A stretch of 64,000 nt of DNA from Mycobacterium vicinigordonae (GCF_013466425.1 NZ_CP059165.1:5580001-5644000), one strand, 5' to 3'; counted from the first letter of the stretch, positions 34,766 through 45,968 are shown. The notes: generated by a model from the letters alone, not told the origin. Translations and numbers: made by a program.

Positions 34766-36034
34766 TCACACGCTGATCTTGCCCTCGGCCGCCCGCTGGC
34801 CGATATCGGTCCGAAAGTGACTGCCCGGCAATCGGACTGATTCCATGATGTGGTAGGCGTTTGCGCGGGCCGCGGACAAGTCGGTGCCGGTGCCAACCAC
34901 CGACAGCACCCGACCTCCGGAAGAGACAACTGCGCCGTCGTCACGCCGCGTGGTTCCCGCGTGCAGGATGCCCTCGGCCTCGGATCCGGTGACCACATCG
35001 CCGACCCTGGGCCGGCCGGGATAGTTCTCGGCGGCCAACACCACCGTCACGGCGGCCCCCTCGTGCCACCGCAATTCGCCGAACTCAGCCAGTTTGCCGT
35101 TGCCCGCGGCGTACAGCAGCTGTCCCAGCGGCGACTCCAGCAGCGCCAGCACCGCCTGAGTCTCCGGATCCCCGAAACGGCAGTTGAATTCGACCACGGC
35201 CGGCCCGGCGGGCGTGATTGCCAACCCCGCGTAGAGCAGCCCGCTGAACGGGCTGCCACGTCGAACCATCTCGGCCGCAACGGGTTCCACGATCTGCTCG
35301 ACGATCTCCCGGTAGACGGTGTCGGGTAGCCAGGGCAGCGGCGCGTAGGCACCCATGCCGCCGGTGTTGGGGCCGGTGTCGCCGTCGCCCACCCGCTTGA
35401 AGTCCTGAGCCGGCAACAGCGGTACCACGGTTGCACCGTCGACCACGCAGAACAGCGATACCTCGGGACCGTCGAGGAAGGCCTCCAGCAAGGCCGGGTG
35501 CCCTGCCTCGAGCAGACCCGCGGCATGCGCGCGGGCGACCTCGCGGTCGGCCGTCACCACCACACCCTTACCTGCGGCCAAGGAGTCGTCCTTGACCACC
35601 CAGGCGGGATCGCCAGCCGGCGGCCCGAACCGGCCCAGAGCCGCATCCAAATGCGCCGGGTTGTCCACGATTTCGCTGGACGCGGTGCGCACCCCGGCCG
35701 CAGCCATCACGTCCTTGGCGAATGCCTTGGAACCCTCGATTAGCGCGGCCCCCTTGCTGGGGCCGAAACAGGTGATGCCGGCGGCTCGCACCGCGTCGGC
35801 CACCCCGAGCACCAACGGCACCTCGGGACCGATCACCACCAGGTCGGCCTCGACCTTGCGGGCCAGAGCGATAACCGCCTCGCCGGAAGTGATGTCGACG
35901 TCGTGCTGTTCGGCCAGCCGGGCCGTGCCGGCGTTGCCGGGAGCAACGCTGAGCCCCGTCACCTGTGGGTCCCTGCTGAGGGCCAACAGCAGGGCATGTT
36001 CACGGGCACCGGAACCGATCACCAGGACGCGCAC
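34766..36034 (-). CDS. purD: Phosphoribosylamine-glycine ligase (PurD)
   Basis: The 422-residue ATP-grasp GAR synthetase, step 2 of purine synthesis, matching Rv0772. Visible are the N-terminal [17 protein letters not shown], the [12 protein letters not shown]-grasp entry, [15 protein letters not shown], and [14 protein letters not shown] near the metal site. The N-terminal domain is Rossmann-like. GTG is the start. It is convergent with the kinase gene, with 4 bp between stops, and divergent from the M42 peptidase. Confidence 0.97.
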   Translation of the reverse strand: MRVLVIGSGAREHALLLALSRDPQVTGLSVAPGNAGTARLAEQHDVDITSGEAVIALARKVEADLVVIGPEVPLVLGVADAVRAAGITCFGPSKGAALIEGSKAFAKDVMAAAGVRTASSEIVDNPAHLDAALGRFGPPAGDPAWVVKDDSLAAGKGVVVTADREVARAHAAGLLEAGHPALLEAFLDGPEVSLFCVVDGATVVPLLPAQDFKRVGDGDTGPNTGGMGAYAPLPWLPDTVYREIVEQIVEPVAAEMVRRGSPFSGLLYAGLAITPAGPAVVEFNCRFGDPETQAVLALLESPLGQLLYAAGNGKLAEFGELRWHEGAAVTVVLAAENYPGRPRVGDVVTGSEAEGILHAGTTRRDDGAVVSSGGRVLSVVGTGTDLSAARANAYHIMESVRLPGSHFRTDIGQRAAEGKISV

Positions 36035-36169
36035 GAGAGGTCAGACTAGCCCCTGGACCCCCCCGAGTCTTTTCGAGCGGGCCCTCGACACCCCCGAAGC
36101 CGCCGCCCGCTGGCCTGGACCGCTTGAGGGCCAGCCACGCTGGGTAGATAGTCCGCGGAAGGAGCCCCG

Positions 36170-37321
36170 ATGACGCCGCATGAGAATCTTTGCGCCGACG
36201 AGCTGTTGCAGGAACTGCTGTGGACCTACGGGCCGTGCGGACAGGAAGACGCAGTGCGCGCCGTCTGCGCTCGCACACTTCAGTCCGTCGTCGACGACAT
36301 GTGGGTCGACGACGCCGGCAACTTGATCGGGTTCGTCGGCGCCAGCCCGGACTCTGCCGGTGCCGGCCGCCACCGAGTCAGGCATCCGGCGTCCGCCGGC
36401 GACGGGACACGCGTGATGGCGCACCTGGATGAATTATCCATGCTGGTCAAGCGGGTCGAACCGGACGGCACACTGCACGTGACTCAGCTGGGCGTGATGT
36501 ACCCGGGCAACTTCGGACTGGGTCCGGTGGCCGTGCTCGGGGACAACGAGACATTCACCGCGGTGCTCACCCTGGGCTCCGAGCACACCACCAAGGAGAG
36601 TCCGCGGATCTGGGAGACCAAGCCCGACCAGGGCGATCGGGCACTGGATTGGCAGCATGTCTACGTCTTCACCGGTCGCACCCCCGACCAACTCGACGCC
36701 GCCGGCGTGCACGCGGGGACCCGGCTGTGCGTAGACCGCAGCAAGCGGACGCTGGTCGATGTCGGGGATGACTATGTCGGTTCGTACTTCCTGGACGACC
36801 GCGCCGCGGTTCGCGCGTTGCTGCGCGCCGCCCAACTGCTGCGCGATCGGGGCCAACGCCCCACCGAGGACGTATACCTGGTGTTCACCACCAACGAGGA
36901 GATCGGCGGGGTGGGCGGCAGCTACGCCGCCGCAACGCTGCCCGGCACCCTCACCCTGGCGCTGGAAGTTGGCCCCACCGAACGCGAATACGCGACCACG
37001 GTCACCGGCGGTCCGATTGTTGGCTACAGCGACGCGCTGTGTGTCTACGACAAAGACATCGCCGACCGGCTGATGCGGACGGCGAACGCCCGGGGTCTGT
37101 CCCCCCAAGCGGCGGTGCTGGGCGCCTTCGAATCCGATGCCTCGCACGCGAAAGCCAATGGCTTGACACCGCGCGCCGGGCTGCTGTGCCTGCCCACTCT
37201 GAGCACCCACGGTTTCGAGGTGATAGCCCGCACGGCGATCGAGGACATGGCCGCGATCGTCGCCGATTTTCTGACGCTCAGTCCAGCTTCTTCCCCGAGT
37301 GCATCTTCAACGCAGCGTTGA
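36170..37321 (+). CDS. M42-family metallo-aminopeptidase
   Basis: A 383-residue M42 (glutamyl aminopeptidase/endoglucanase-type) peptidase, a cytosolic TET-like complex former. Motifs are RVMAHLDELSMLV (first metal His and Asp), YFLDDRAAVRALL with the bridging Asp, TTNEEIGGVGG with the catalytic and ligand Glu residues, and ALEVGPT. All five metal-ligand blocks look present, so an active di-metal enzyme is expected. It is not in the H37Rv gene order I remember between Rv0771 and purD. Its 3' end overlaps the convergent CMD gene by 44 bp. Peptide specificity unknown. Confidence 0.85.
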   Translation: MTPHENLCADELLQELLWTYGPCGQEDAVRAVCARTLQSVVDDMWVDDAGNLIGFVGASPDSAGAGRHRVRHPASAGDGTRVMAHLDELSMLVKRVEPDGTLHVTQLGVMYPGNFGLGPVAVLGDNETFTAVLTLGSEHTTKESPRIWETKPDQGDRALDWQHVYVFTGRTPDQLDAAGVHAGTRLCVDRSKRTLVDVGDDYVGSYFLDDRAAVRALLRAAQLLRDRGQRPTEDVYLVFTTNEEIGGVGGSYAAATLPGTLTLALEVGPTEREYATTVTGGPIVGYSDALCVYDKDIADRLMRTANARGLSPQAAVLGAFESDASHAKANGLTPRAGLLCLPTLSTHGFEVIARTAIEDMAAIVADFLTLSPASSPSASSTQR

Positions 37322-37715
37322 CGTTGCCCTTCTTGTCCTCGGCGGCGCCTCGGGCGACTGCCTTCTTGCGCCTGGCCACCACCGTGTCGACGGCACCGTT
37401 GAGCGCCGAGCCCAGCGGGAACCCGAGGTAGTGGGTGAGGAAGACGGCCATCTCCTTGAGTTCGGTCTCGTCGAGCTCGCCGTTGAGCAATGCGGCGTTG
37501 ATCTGGATCTCGGCCAGATCGCGACTGCCGAGTGCCGTCACAGCGGTCAGCGTCATGATTCGCTTGTCCCGCATCGAGAGCCCGGGCCGGGTCCAGATGG
37601 AGCCGAACAAGTGGTCGACGGTGAGGTCGAAGTAAGGGTCGCCCTCGACGTCGGGCATCTCCCAGCCGTAGACCTCGTTCATTTTCTCCAGGCCATTGCG
37701 GCGCAACTCGTCCAT
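37278..37715 (-). CDS. Carboxymuconolactone decarboxylase family protein (Rv0771 type)
   Basis: A 145-residue all-helical CMD-family protein: VEGDPYFDLTVDHLFGSIWTRPGLSMRDKRIMTLTAVTALG is the characteristic core, followed by LAEIQINAALLNGE and FLTHYLGFPLGSALNGA. It lacks the CxxC of AhpD peroxidases, so decarboxylase- or isomerase-like activity is more likely. The ATG overlaps the upstream gene stop (TGATG), so it is translationally coupled to the hydroxyisobutyrate-dehydrogenase-like enzyme as part of the minus-strand catabolic run from aldA. Confidence 0.85.
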   Translation of the reverse strand: MDELRRNGLEKMNEVYGWEMPDVEGDPYFDLTVDHLFGSIWTRPGLSMRDKRIMTLTAVTALGSRDLAEIQINAALLNGELDETELKEMAVFLTHYLGFPLGSALNGAVDTVVARRKKAVARGAAEDKKGNVNAALKMHSGKKLD

Positions 37716-38572
37716 CAGGCTTCCTTCTGTGTATGCGGGACACCGAGCGCGAGTCCGAGCCGATCAAGCGCCAGCTTAGCCAGCGGCAAATCCACCGAAA
37801 GCGAGTCCGCCAATGCCAACGCCAAACTCAGGTCCTTTTCCCCGAGGTCCCGGGTGTGGGTGAAACCGTCGTACAGGAAATGGCCCTGCTCAAGGTCTTT
37901 CGCATCATCTCGGTACATGATCGACCCAGCGCCGCCGGTCAGTTTGTCGGTATGGCGCACGACGCTGCCCAAATCCTGCAGATTCAACCCGGCCGCGTCG
38001 GCCAGCTTCCACGCCTCGCCCACCGCTACCCACGTGGTGAAGGTGATCATGTTGCGGGCCAGCTTCATCCGGGTACCAGCACCGGGTGGTCCGGCGTGCA
38101 CCACCAGCTCCGCCCAATGCTCGAACGGTTCCTTCACCCGGGCGAAGACCTCGTCGCTGGCCCCCACCATGGTTGCCAGTTGACCAAAGCGCGCCGCCCG
38201 CCCGCCGCCGCTCACCGGCGCATCGACGACGTAAATGTCCTGCGGTTCCAGCTCGCGGGCCAGCTCCTCGGCGGTCGTCTCGCTAATGGTGGAGTGAATC
38301 GCGATGATGGTGCCCGGTTTTGCATGTGCTGCTAGCTCGCTCACTACGCTGCGCACTTGTTCGTCGTTGAGCACGGTGACGCTGATGATGTCTGCATCTG
38401 CGACATCGGCGATACTGTCGGCCAGAATGGCACCCCGCTCGGCCAGCGGGGTCATGGCTTCGGTCCGGATGTCGTAAACCGTTAGCCCACCGGGCCATTC
38501 GAGCATCTTCTTGGCCATCGGCGTGCCCATGTTTCCCAACCCAATGTACCCGAGCTTTGCTGCTTGAGTCAT
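37715..38572 (-). CDS. 3-hydroxyisobutyrate dehydrogenase-like NAD(P) enzyme (Rv0770 type)
   Basis: A 285-residue beta-hydroxyacid dehydrogenase. The N-terminal motif is GYIGLGNMGTPMAKKM, then STISETTAEELA, VDAPVSGGGRAARFGQLATMVGA and the catalytic Lys in GTRMKLARNMITFTTWVAVGEAW. It oxidises a 3-hydroxy acid to its semialdehyde, or acts in reverse. It sits after the SDR and aldehyde dehydrogenase, forming a chain able to take an alcohol to an acid. Confidence 0.88.
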   Translation of the reverse strand: MTQAAKLGYIGLGNMGTPMAKKMLEWPGGLTVYDIRTEAMTPLAERGAILADSIADVADADIISVTVLNDEQVRSVVSELAAHAKPGTIIAIHSTISETTAEELARELEPQDIYVVDAPVSGGGRAARFGQLATMVGASDEVFARVKEPFEHWAELVVHAGPPGAGTRMKLARNMITFTTWVAVGEAWKLADAAGLNLQDLGSVVRHTDKLTGGAGSIMYRDDAKDLEQGHFLYDGFTHTRDLGEKDLSLALALADSLSVDLPLAKLALDRLGLALGVPHTQKEA

Positions 38573-38619
38573 GACGCGCCACTCCTCCTCGTCGGTTCGC
38601 TCTGCATCGTCGCCGGTCG

Positions 38620-39372
38620 CTATGACCGGATGATTTGTCCGCCATCGACATTGAAGATCTGGCCGGTGATCCAGCGCGCCTGATCACTCAGCAGGAATAG
38701 GCACATACCCACCAGGTCATCTGAAGTTCCCATCCGGGACAACGGAAGCCCCTTCACGATGTCCTGAACTATCTCCTGTGGAGTGGTGGTGCGGTTGGCC
38801 TCGGTGTCGATGGGCCCTGGCGCGATGGCGTTGATGCGGATGTTCTGGCCGCCCAGTTCCCGCGAAAGTTGTTGCGTGAGGCCGTTGATGCCGACCTTCG
38901 CCAGGCCGTAGAAGTTCGAGTAGAGCCACGCAGCGGTGGACGACTGATTCACGATCGCCCCGCCGCCGCGCTTGGCCATCTTCTTGTAAACCGCGCGGGT
39001 GCACCACAATGCCCCGTCCAGGTTCACACTCATAAACCTCTTGTAGTACTCCGGGTCGACGGTGACCAGGAAGTCCAGTTTCATGCCGCCGAAGATCGCG
39101 GCGTTGTTCACGAGGTAGTCGATACCGCCGAACTCGGCCAGGGTGCGATCGGCCATCGCCTTGGCCGACGCGGGGTCCGACACGTCCACCGGGACGCTGA
39201 TGGCGGTGCCGCCGTCGGCGACGATCCCCTTGGCCACCCGCTCGGCCGCCTCGGCGTTGATGTCGGCCACCACCACCGCCGCGCCCTCACGGGCTAGCGC
39301 CTCCACGTAGGCCTGGCCGATACCGCCACCGGACCCGGTGACAATCGCTACCTTGTTTTCGAACTGTCCCAC
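38620..39372 (-). CDS. Short-chain dehydrogenase/reductase (Rv0769 type)
   Basis: A 250-residue classical SDR: TGSGGGIGQAYVEALAREGAAVVVADINAEAA for cofactor, NNAAIFGG, the catalytic Ser in NQSSTAAW, and the Y-x-x-x-K pair in YGLAKVGINGL. The PGPIDTEAN loop follows. The Asp in VADIN favours NAD(H). It lies 12 bp after aldA and probably oxidises an alcohol or ketone of the same pathway. Confidence 0.9.
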   Translation of the reverse strand: MGQFENKVAIVTGSGGGIGQAYVEALAREGAAVVVADINAEAAERVAKGIVADGGTAISVPVDVSDPASAKAMADRTLAEFGGIDYLVNNAAIFGGMKLDFLVTVDPEYYKRFMSVNLDGALWCTRAVYKKMAKRGGGAIVNQSSTAAWLYSNFYGLAKVGINGLTQQLSRELGGQNIRINAIAPGPIDTEANRTTTPQEIVQDIVKGLPLSRMGTSDDLVGMCLFLLSDQARWITGQIFNVDGGQIIRS

Positions 39373-39384
39373 GCGATGCTCCCT

Positions 39385-40854
39385 CTAATTCGCTGCTGTG
39401 GCAACGAGTTTGGTCTCCAAGTATTCCTCGAAACCGGCCACGCCCATCTCGCGGCCGTTGCCCGACTGCTTGTATCCGCCGAACGGCGCGTCGGCCGAGT
39501 ACCAGACGCCGCCGTTGACGTTGATGGTGCCCGCCCGGATGCGCGCGGCGACACCCGCGGCGCGGTCCGGGTCGGCGCCGTACACGGTGCCGGACAGGCC
39601 GTACGGGGAGTCGTTGGCGATGCGCACCGCGTCGTCATCACCGTCGTGGGCGATCACGGTGAGCACCGGCCCGAAGATTTCTTCTCGCGATACCTTGGCC
39701 TCGTTGCCTAACCCGGCGATCAGCGTCGGTTCGATGAAGAAGCCGACGTCCCTGCCTTCCGGGCGGCCTCCGCCACAGGCGAAGGTGCCGCCTTCGGCGA
39801 CTGCGGAGTCCAGGTAACCCTGCACCCGGTCGCGTTGCCGCGCCGAAATCAAGGGTCCACAAATGGTTTTCGGGTTGGTGGGGTCACCCGCCCGGATCCC
39901 GCCCATGGTGGCCGCCGCGATGGCGACGGCCTCGTCGTAGCGGGACCGTGGGACTACGAGTCGGGTGGTGATCGCACACCCCTGCCCAGCGTGCATGCAC
40001 ACCGAGAAACCCGCGACACCGGCGGCGGCACCCAGATCAGCGTCGTCGAGCACCACGAACGCCGACTTGCCGCCGAGTTCCAGGAAGACCCTCTTGATCG
40101 TGGCGGCACCGTCGCTCATCACGCTGCGCCCGGTGGCGGTGGACCCGGTGAACGAAACCATGTCCACCCGAGGGTCTTTGGCCAACAGTGCGCCCACACC
40201 ATGGTCGCTGGACGTGACGATGTTGACTACGCCGGGCGGAAAGTCGGTGTGCTCGGCGATCAGTTCGCCGAGCACCGCGGCGCACCACGGGGTATCCGGC
40301 GCCGGCTTGAGGACGACGGTGTTGCCCGCGGCCAAGGCAGGCCCGAGCTTGGCGAGGTTGATCTGATGCGGGAAGTTCCACGGGGTAATGGCGCCGACGA
40401 CACCGACCGCCTCTCGGGCGATAGTGCGCTTGGTAGGGATGCCCATCGGTGCCGCTTGGCCCAGATCCTGCCGCCACGGGTAGGACTCGGCGGTATCCGC
40501 GGCGAAAGCGAGGTCGTTGACCGGCCCTTCCAGCTGAGCCATCGAAGTGAGCATGCGAGGCGCGCCGACCTCGGAGATCGTCAGCTCACGCAGTTCTTCG
40601 ATGTGCTGTTGCATCGCCTCGCGCAACTGCCGTACACAGCGCACCCGCAGCTCGGTGTTGCGCGACCAGTCGGTGTCATCGAAGGCACTCCGGGCGGCTG
40701 CTATGGCACGGTCCATGTCGGTCGCGTCAGCGTCGGCGGCTACGCCCAGCACCTCTTCGGTGGCGGGGTTGAGGGTCGCAAAGGTTCCGGCCCCGCCGTC
40801 GGACAACTTTCCGTCGATGTACAAAGCACTCTTGCCGCCGGCCAACAGGGCCAT
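39385..40854 (-). CDS. aldA: Aldehyde dehydrogenase (AldA)
   Basis: A 489-residue NAD-dependent aldehyde dehydrogenase, matching Rv0768. The catalytic Cys is in MHAGQGCAITTRLVV and the general-base Glu in LELGGKSAFVVLDD; ITPWNFPHQINLAKLGPALAAGNTVVLKPAPDTP and the oxyanion Asn are conserved. It makes acids from aldehydes. It is first in the four-gene minus-strand run. Its promoter carries the palindrome GGACA-AC-TGTCC at 40898-40909, shared with the divergent TetR gene. Confidence 0.95.
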   Translation of the reverse strand: MALLAGGKSALYIDGKLSDGGAGTFATLNPATEEVLGVAADADATDMDRAIAAARSAFDDTDWSRNTELRVRCVRQLREAMQQHIEELRELTISEVGAPRMLTSMAQLEGPVNDLAFAADTAESYPWRQDLGQAAPMGIPTKRTIAREAVGVVGAITPWNFPHQINLAKLGPALAAGNTVVLKPAPDTPWCAAVLGELIAEHTDFPPGVVNIVTSSDHGVGALLAKDPRVDMVSFTGSTATGRSVMSDGAATIKRVFLELGGKSAFVVLDDADLGAAAGVAGFSVCMHAGQGCAITTRLVVPRSRYDEAVAIAAATMGGIRAGDPTNPKTICGPLISARQRDRVQGYLDSAVAEGGTFACGGGRPEGRDVGFFIEPTLIAGLGNEAKVSREEIFGPVLTVIAHDGDDDAVRIANDSPYGLSGTVYGADPDRAAGVAARIRAGTINVNGGVWYSADAPFGGYKQSGNGREMGVAGFEEYLETKLVATAAN

Positions 40855-40897
40855 CTACCACTCCCACCAGGTGAACGAGTCGACTTCGGGTTGAAAT

Positions 40898-40909
40898 GGA
40901 CAACTGTCC
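40898..40909. promoter_or_regulatory. GGACAnnTGTCC operator-like site (aldA side)
   Basis: GGACA-AC-TGTCC is a perfect 5-2-5 palindrome 44 bp before the aldA start. The site at 41055-41068 has the same GGACA-N2-TGTCC core, so the divergent TetR may control both arms of the module. Confidence 0.6.
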
Positions 40910-41049
40910 GATATTCTCGTCTCGAACCATAGCCCTCACGGCCGGAGCGGGGCAAGGCCCGATCTGGCGGGACGCTCGATCTTGCGTAGCTAAAGCAGCT
41001 TGACGTGCTTATTTAATCCAAGAGCTTGCTTCGTGCTGCGCTCATCCTC

Positions 41050-41055
41050 TAGTTT
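41050..41055 (+). promoter_or_regulatory. Leaderless -10 element for Rv0767c-type tetR
   Basis: TAGTTT is followed by 6 nt and the GTG at 41062, with no Shine-Dalgarno. This supports the GTG start over the internal ATG at 41137. The palindrome at 41055-41068 lies across the transcription start. Confidence 0.55.
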
Positions 41056-41068
41056 GGACATGTGTCCA
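41055..41068. promoter_or_regulatory. GGACAnnTGTCC operator-like site over tetR start codon
   Basis: TGGACA-TG-TGTCCA is a perfect 6-2-6 palindrome that includes the GTG start (41062). Bound protein would block initiation directly, a tight autorepression geometry. Confidence 0.65.
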
Positions 41069-41724
41069 GCGATGCCCTGGCTACGACGTCGGAGACAGCA
41101 GCGACGTCGGCCCAGACCCAGCCCCCCGCAGACCGGATGCCGCGCAACCGGCGGCAGGAGGAAACTTTCCGCAAGGTGCTGGCGGCCGCCATGGAGACGA
41201 TGCGGGAAAACTCCTTCGCCGACCTGACCGTTCGTATGGTGGCAGCGCGAGCGAAAGTGGCGCCTGCCACCGCATATACGTACTTCTCCTCGAAGAACCA
41301 TCTGATCGCCGAGGTGTATCTCGACCTGGTCCGGCAGGTCCCGTACTTCACCGATGTCAACGACCCCATGCGTACCCGGGTGGAGCAGGCACTGCGTCAT
41401 CTGGCGCTGGTGGTCGCCGACGAGCCCGAAGTCGGTGCCGCGTGCACGGCCGCGTTGCTCGGCGGTGGCACCGACCCCGCGGTGCGCGCAGTCCGGGACC
41501 GGATCGGGGCCGAGATCCATCGGCGCATCGCGTCGGCGATCGGGCCGGGCGCCGAGGCGGGCACCGTATCCGCCTTGCAGATGGCGTTTTTCGGTGCTTT
41601 GGTGCAGGCCGGCAGCGGTGAAATCACCTATCACGAGATCGCCGACCGATTGGCCGGCGTGGTGAATCTCATCCTGACCGGAGCCGGCTTCGGGAACAGG
41701 GCGGAAAAGGACGGTGACGCATGA
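41062..41724 (+). CDS. TetR-family regulator of the CYP123/CYP51 module (Rv0767c type)
   Basis: A 220-residue TetR repressor. The DNA-binding domain begins near residue 27 (RNRRQEETFRKVLAAAMETM) and includes MVAARAKVAPATAYTYFSSKNHLIAEVY, with a YTYFSSK recognition helix. The C-terminal part is Ala-rich and likely binds a hydrophobic ligand. It overlaps the cyp123 start by 4 bp, so it is the first gene of the plus-strand oxidation operon. Palindromes at 40898-40909 and 41055-41068 bracket its promoter, consistent with control of aldA as well as its own operon. Confidence 0.9.
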   Translation: MSSDALATTSETAATSAQTQPPADRMPRNRRQEETFRKVLAAAMETMRENSFADLTVRMVAARAKVAPATAYTYFSSKNHLIAEVYLDLVRQVPYFTDVNDPMRTRVEQALRHLALVVADEPEVGAACTAALLGGGTDPAVRAVRDRIGAEIHRRIASAIGPGAEAGTVSALQMAFFGALVQAGSGEITYHEIADRLAGVVNLILTGAGFGNRAEKDGDA

Positions 41725-42941
41725 CCATCCACGTGGGTGGCGCGGAGTTGGTATTGGATCCTTACGATTACGACTTCCACGAAGACCCGTACCCGTACTA
41801 CCGGCGGCTGCGCGACGAAGCGCCGCTTTATCACAACGCCGAACTCGGCTTCTGGGCCGTGTCCCGGCACAGCGACGTCCATCAGGGATTCCGCAACAGC
41901 ACCACGCTGTCCAACCGCGACGGCGTCTCGCTGGACCCGGTGTCCCGCGGTCCGCACGCGTCCAAGACGATGTCGTTCCTGGCGATGGACGACCCGGCGC
42001 ACCTGCGGCTACGCACGCTAGTGTCAAAAGGCTTCACGCCGCGTAGGATTCGCGAATTGGAGCCGCGGGTCACCGAGCTCGCGGTGCAGCACCTCGACGT
42101 GATGCTGGACACGGCCGGTTCGGGGACCTCCGTCGACTACGTCGCCGAATTCGCCGGCAAGCTGCCGATGGACGTGATCTCGGAGCTGATGGGTGTGCCG
42201 GTGGAGGACCGCGACAACATCCGAGCCATGGCCGACGGCGTGATGCACCGCGAGGACGGTGTCACCGACGTGCCGGCGTCCGCGATCGAGGCGTCGATCA
42301 ACCTGATCGTCTACTACCAGGGCATGATCGCTGAGCGGCGCAAGAAGCTCAGCGATGACCTGACTTCGGCGTTGCTGGAAGCCGAGATAGACGGCGACCG
42401 GCTCACCGACGAAGAAGTCCTGGGATTCATGTTCCTGATGGTGATCGCCGGCAACGAGACCACCACCAAACTCCTTGCCAATGCCGCGTTCTGGGGTCAC
42501 AAGAACCCAGATCAGCTGGCGCCGGTGTATTCCGACCTGTCCCGAGTGCCGCTGTGGGTCGAGGAGACCTTGCGTTATGACACCTCCAGCCAGATCCTGG
42601 CCCGCGTCGTCTCCGGGCCGCTGGAACTGTATGGCATCACCATCCCCGAAGGCGACGTCATGCTGCTGCTGCCCGGATCGGCGCACCGTGACGAGCGTGT
42701 CTTCGACAATCCCGACGACTATGTGATCGGTCGCGAGATCGGTTCCAAGTTATTGAGTTTCGGTAGCGGCGCGCACTTCTGCCTGGGTGCGCACCTGGCC
42801 CGGATGGAAGCCCGCGTGGCGCTCACCGAACTGTTCAAGCGAATCCGTGGCTATCAGGTCGACGAGGCCAATGCCGTCCGCGTCCACTCCAGCAATGTCC
42901 GCGGGTTCGCCCACTTACCCATGACCGTGGAGGTTTCCTAG
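41721..42941 (+). CDS. cyp123: Cytochrome P450 CYP123
   Basis: A 406-residue soluble P450 corresponding to Rv0766c. The heme loop is SFGSGAHFCLGAHLARME, the I-helix is LMVIAGNETTTKLL, and the K-helix ETLRYDTSS. It is co-translated with the TetR (ATGA overlap) and followed with no gap by an SDR, then cyp51 and a 3Fe-4S ferredoxin that could supply electrons. The substrate is unknown; the lipid/sterol context is suggestive only. Confidence 0.95.
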   Translation: MTIHVGGAELVLDPYDYDFHEDPYPYYRRLRDEAPLYHNAELGFWAVSRHSDVHQGFRNSTTLSNRDGVSLDPVSRGPHASKTMSFLAMDDPAHLRLRTLVSKGFTPRRIRELEPRVTELAVQHLDVMLDTAGSGTSVDYVAEFAGKLPMDVISELMGVPVEDRDNIRAMADGVMHREDGVTDVPASAIEASINLIVYYQGMIAERRKKLSDDLTSALLEAEIDGDRLTDEEVLGFMFLMVIAGNETTTKLLANAAFWGHKNPDQLAPVYSDLSRVPLWVEETLRYDTSSQILARVVSGPLELYGITIPEGDVMLLLPGSAHRDERVFDNPDDYVIGREIGSKLLSFGSGAHFCLGAHLARMEARVALTELFKRIRGYQVDEANAVRVHSSNVRGFAHLPMTVEVS

Positions 42942-43766
42942 ATGCCCCGCTTCGATCCGCACCCCGCGCGCCGGCCCGCAATCGTCGCGGGCGCGTCCTC
43001 GGGTATCGGTGCTGCCACCGCGATCGAGCTTGCGGCGCATGGGTTTCCGGTGGCCCTAGGGGCACGGCGCGTTCAGAAGTGCCAGGAGATCGTCGACCAG
43101 ATCCGCGCCGACGGCGGCGAGGCCGTCGCGCTGCCACTCGACGTCACCGACCCCGAATCGGTGAAGAACTTCGTCCACCAATCGACCGAACAGCTCGGCG
43201 ACATTGAGGTGCTGGTTACTGGGGCCGGCGATACGTACTTCGGCAAGCTGCATGAGATCGACACCGAGACATTCGAATCGCAGCTGCAGATCCACCTGAT
43301 CGGAGCGTACCGGCTGGCCACCGCGGTCCTTGGGGGCATGATCCAACGCCAGCGCGGCGACCTGATCTTTGTCGGGTCGGATGTGGCGCTGCGCCAACGC
43401 CCGCACATGGGCGCCTACGGTGCGGCCAAGGCCGCGCTGGTGGCGATGGTCACCAACCTGCAGATGGAACTCGAGGGCACCGGCGTGCGGGCCTCGATTG
43501 TGCATCCCGGTCCGACCAAGACGGGGATGGGCTGGAGCCTGCCGGCCGAGCTGATCGGCCCGGCGCTGGAGGACTGGGCCAAATGGGGGCAGGCCCGCCA
43601 CGACTATTTTCTGCGCGCGGCCGACCTCGCCCGGGCGATCACATTCGTCGCGGAGACACCACGCGGTGGCTTCGTGGTCAACATGGAACTTCAGCCCGAA
43701 GCTCCATTGGCTGCGACGAAAGAACGCCAGCAGCTCAAAGTCGATGAGGAAGCCCTGAATTCATGA
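42942..43766 (+). CDS. Short-chain dehydrogenase (Rv0765c type)
   Basis: A 274-residue SDR. It has VAGASSGIGAATAIELAAHG, a catalytic Ser in FVGSDVALRQ, the YGAAKAALVAM pair, and HPGPTKTGMGW after the active site. The Ala/Arg in LGARRVQ suggests NADP(H). Its start codon directly follows the cyp123 stop. It probably acts on an oxidised product of one of the two P450s. Confidence 0.9.
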   Translation: MPRFDPHPARRPAIVAGASSGIGAATAIELAAHGFPVALGARRVQKCQEIVDQIRADGGEAVALPLDVTDPESVKNFVHQSTEQLGDIEVLVTGAGDTYFGKLHEIDTETFESQLQIHLIGAYRLATAVLGGMIQRQRGDLIFVGSDVALRQRPHMGAYGAAKAALVAMVTNLQMELEGTGVRASIVHPGPTKTGMGWSLPAELIGPALEDWAKWGQARHDYFLRAADLARAITFVAETPRGGFVVNMELQPEAPLAATKERQQLKVDEEALNS

Positions 43767-43823
43767 CAAGCCGCGAAACGACGCTGCGGCGCCGAAGCAC
43801 GAGCGCCAAGGAGAAGTGAGCAA

Positions 43824-45409
<1,586 letters not shown>

Positions 45410-45416
45410 ATCCAAA

Positions 45417-45968
45417 ATGGCACCGTCGTCACATCCGAGGGAACTGCTCGAAGACTGGGTCGAACGCTGGCTGGAGGCCAACCGGCTGGCCGAGCGCGAA
45501 GGCAACTGGAAGCCATTGGCCGACTTCTACGCCGAGAACGCCACCTATGGCTGGAACATCGGGCCCAAAGAGGACGTGATGTGCGTCGGCATCGACGAGA
45601 TCCGCGACATCGCGCTTGGCCTGGAGATGGAAGGCCTGGAGAACTGGCAGTACCCGTACCAGAAGGTCCTCATCGACGACAAGCAAGGCGAGATCGTCGG
45701 CTTCTGGAAGCAGGTCGCCACCGACGCCGACGGCACCACCTCAGAGATTTATGGCATCGGCGGCAGCTGGTTCCGGCTCAACGCCGACGCGAAGATCGAA
45801 TGGCAGCGCGACTTCTTTGACTTCGGCCACGTGCAGGCGCTCTACCTGGACCTGATGAAGGCCGGGAAGCTGTCGGCGGGCATGCAAAAGCGGATCGAGC
45901 GCAGCCTGGCCGGCGAGAAGCTGCCGGGTTACTACCCGCTGGGTAAGGCGCCGGTCCCGATCTGGTGA
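45417..45968 (+). CDS. NTF2-like/SnoaL-fold conserved protein (Rv0762c type)
   Basis: A 183-residue protein of the NTF2-like alpha+beta barrel class: RLAEREGNWKPLADFYAENATYGWNIGPKEDVMCVGIDEIRDIALG is the cone-forming front, IVGFWKQVATDADGTTSEIYGIGGSWFRLNADAKIEWQRDFFD the curved sheet. Such folds include ketosteroid isomerases and polyketide cyclases. It is 7 bp after the ferredoxin and belongs to the CYP51 operon. The enzymatic role is not established. Confidence 0.8.
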   Translation: MAPSSHPRELLEDWVERWLEANRLAEREGNWKPLADFYAENATYGWNIGPKEDVMCVGIDEIRDIALGLEMEGLENWQYPYQKVLIDDKQGEIVGFWKQVATDADGTTSEIYGIGGSWFRLNADAKIEWQRDFFDFGHVQALYLDLMKAGKLSAGMQKRIERSLAGEKLPGYYPLGKAPVPIW

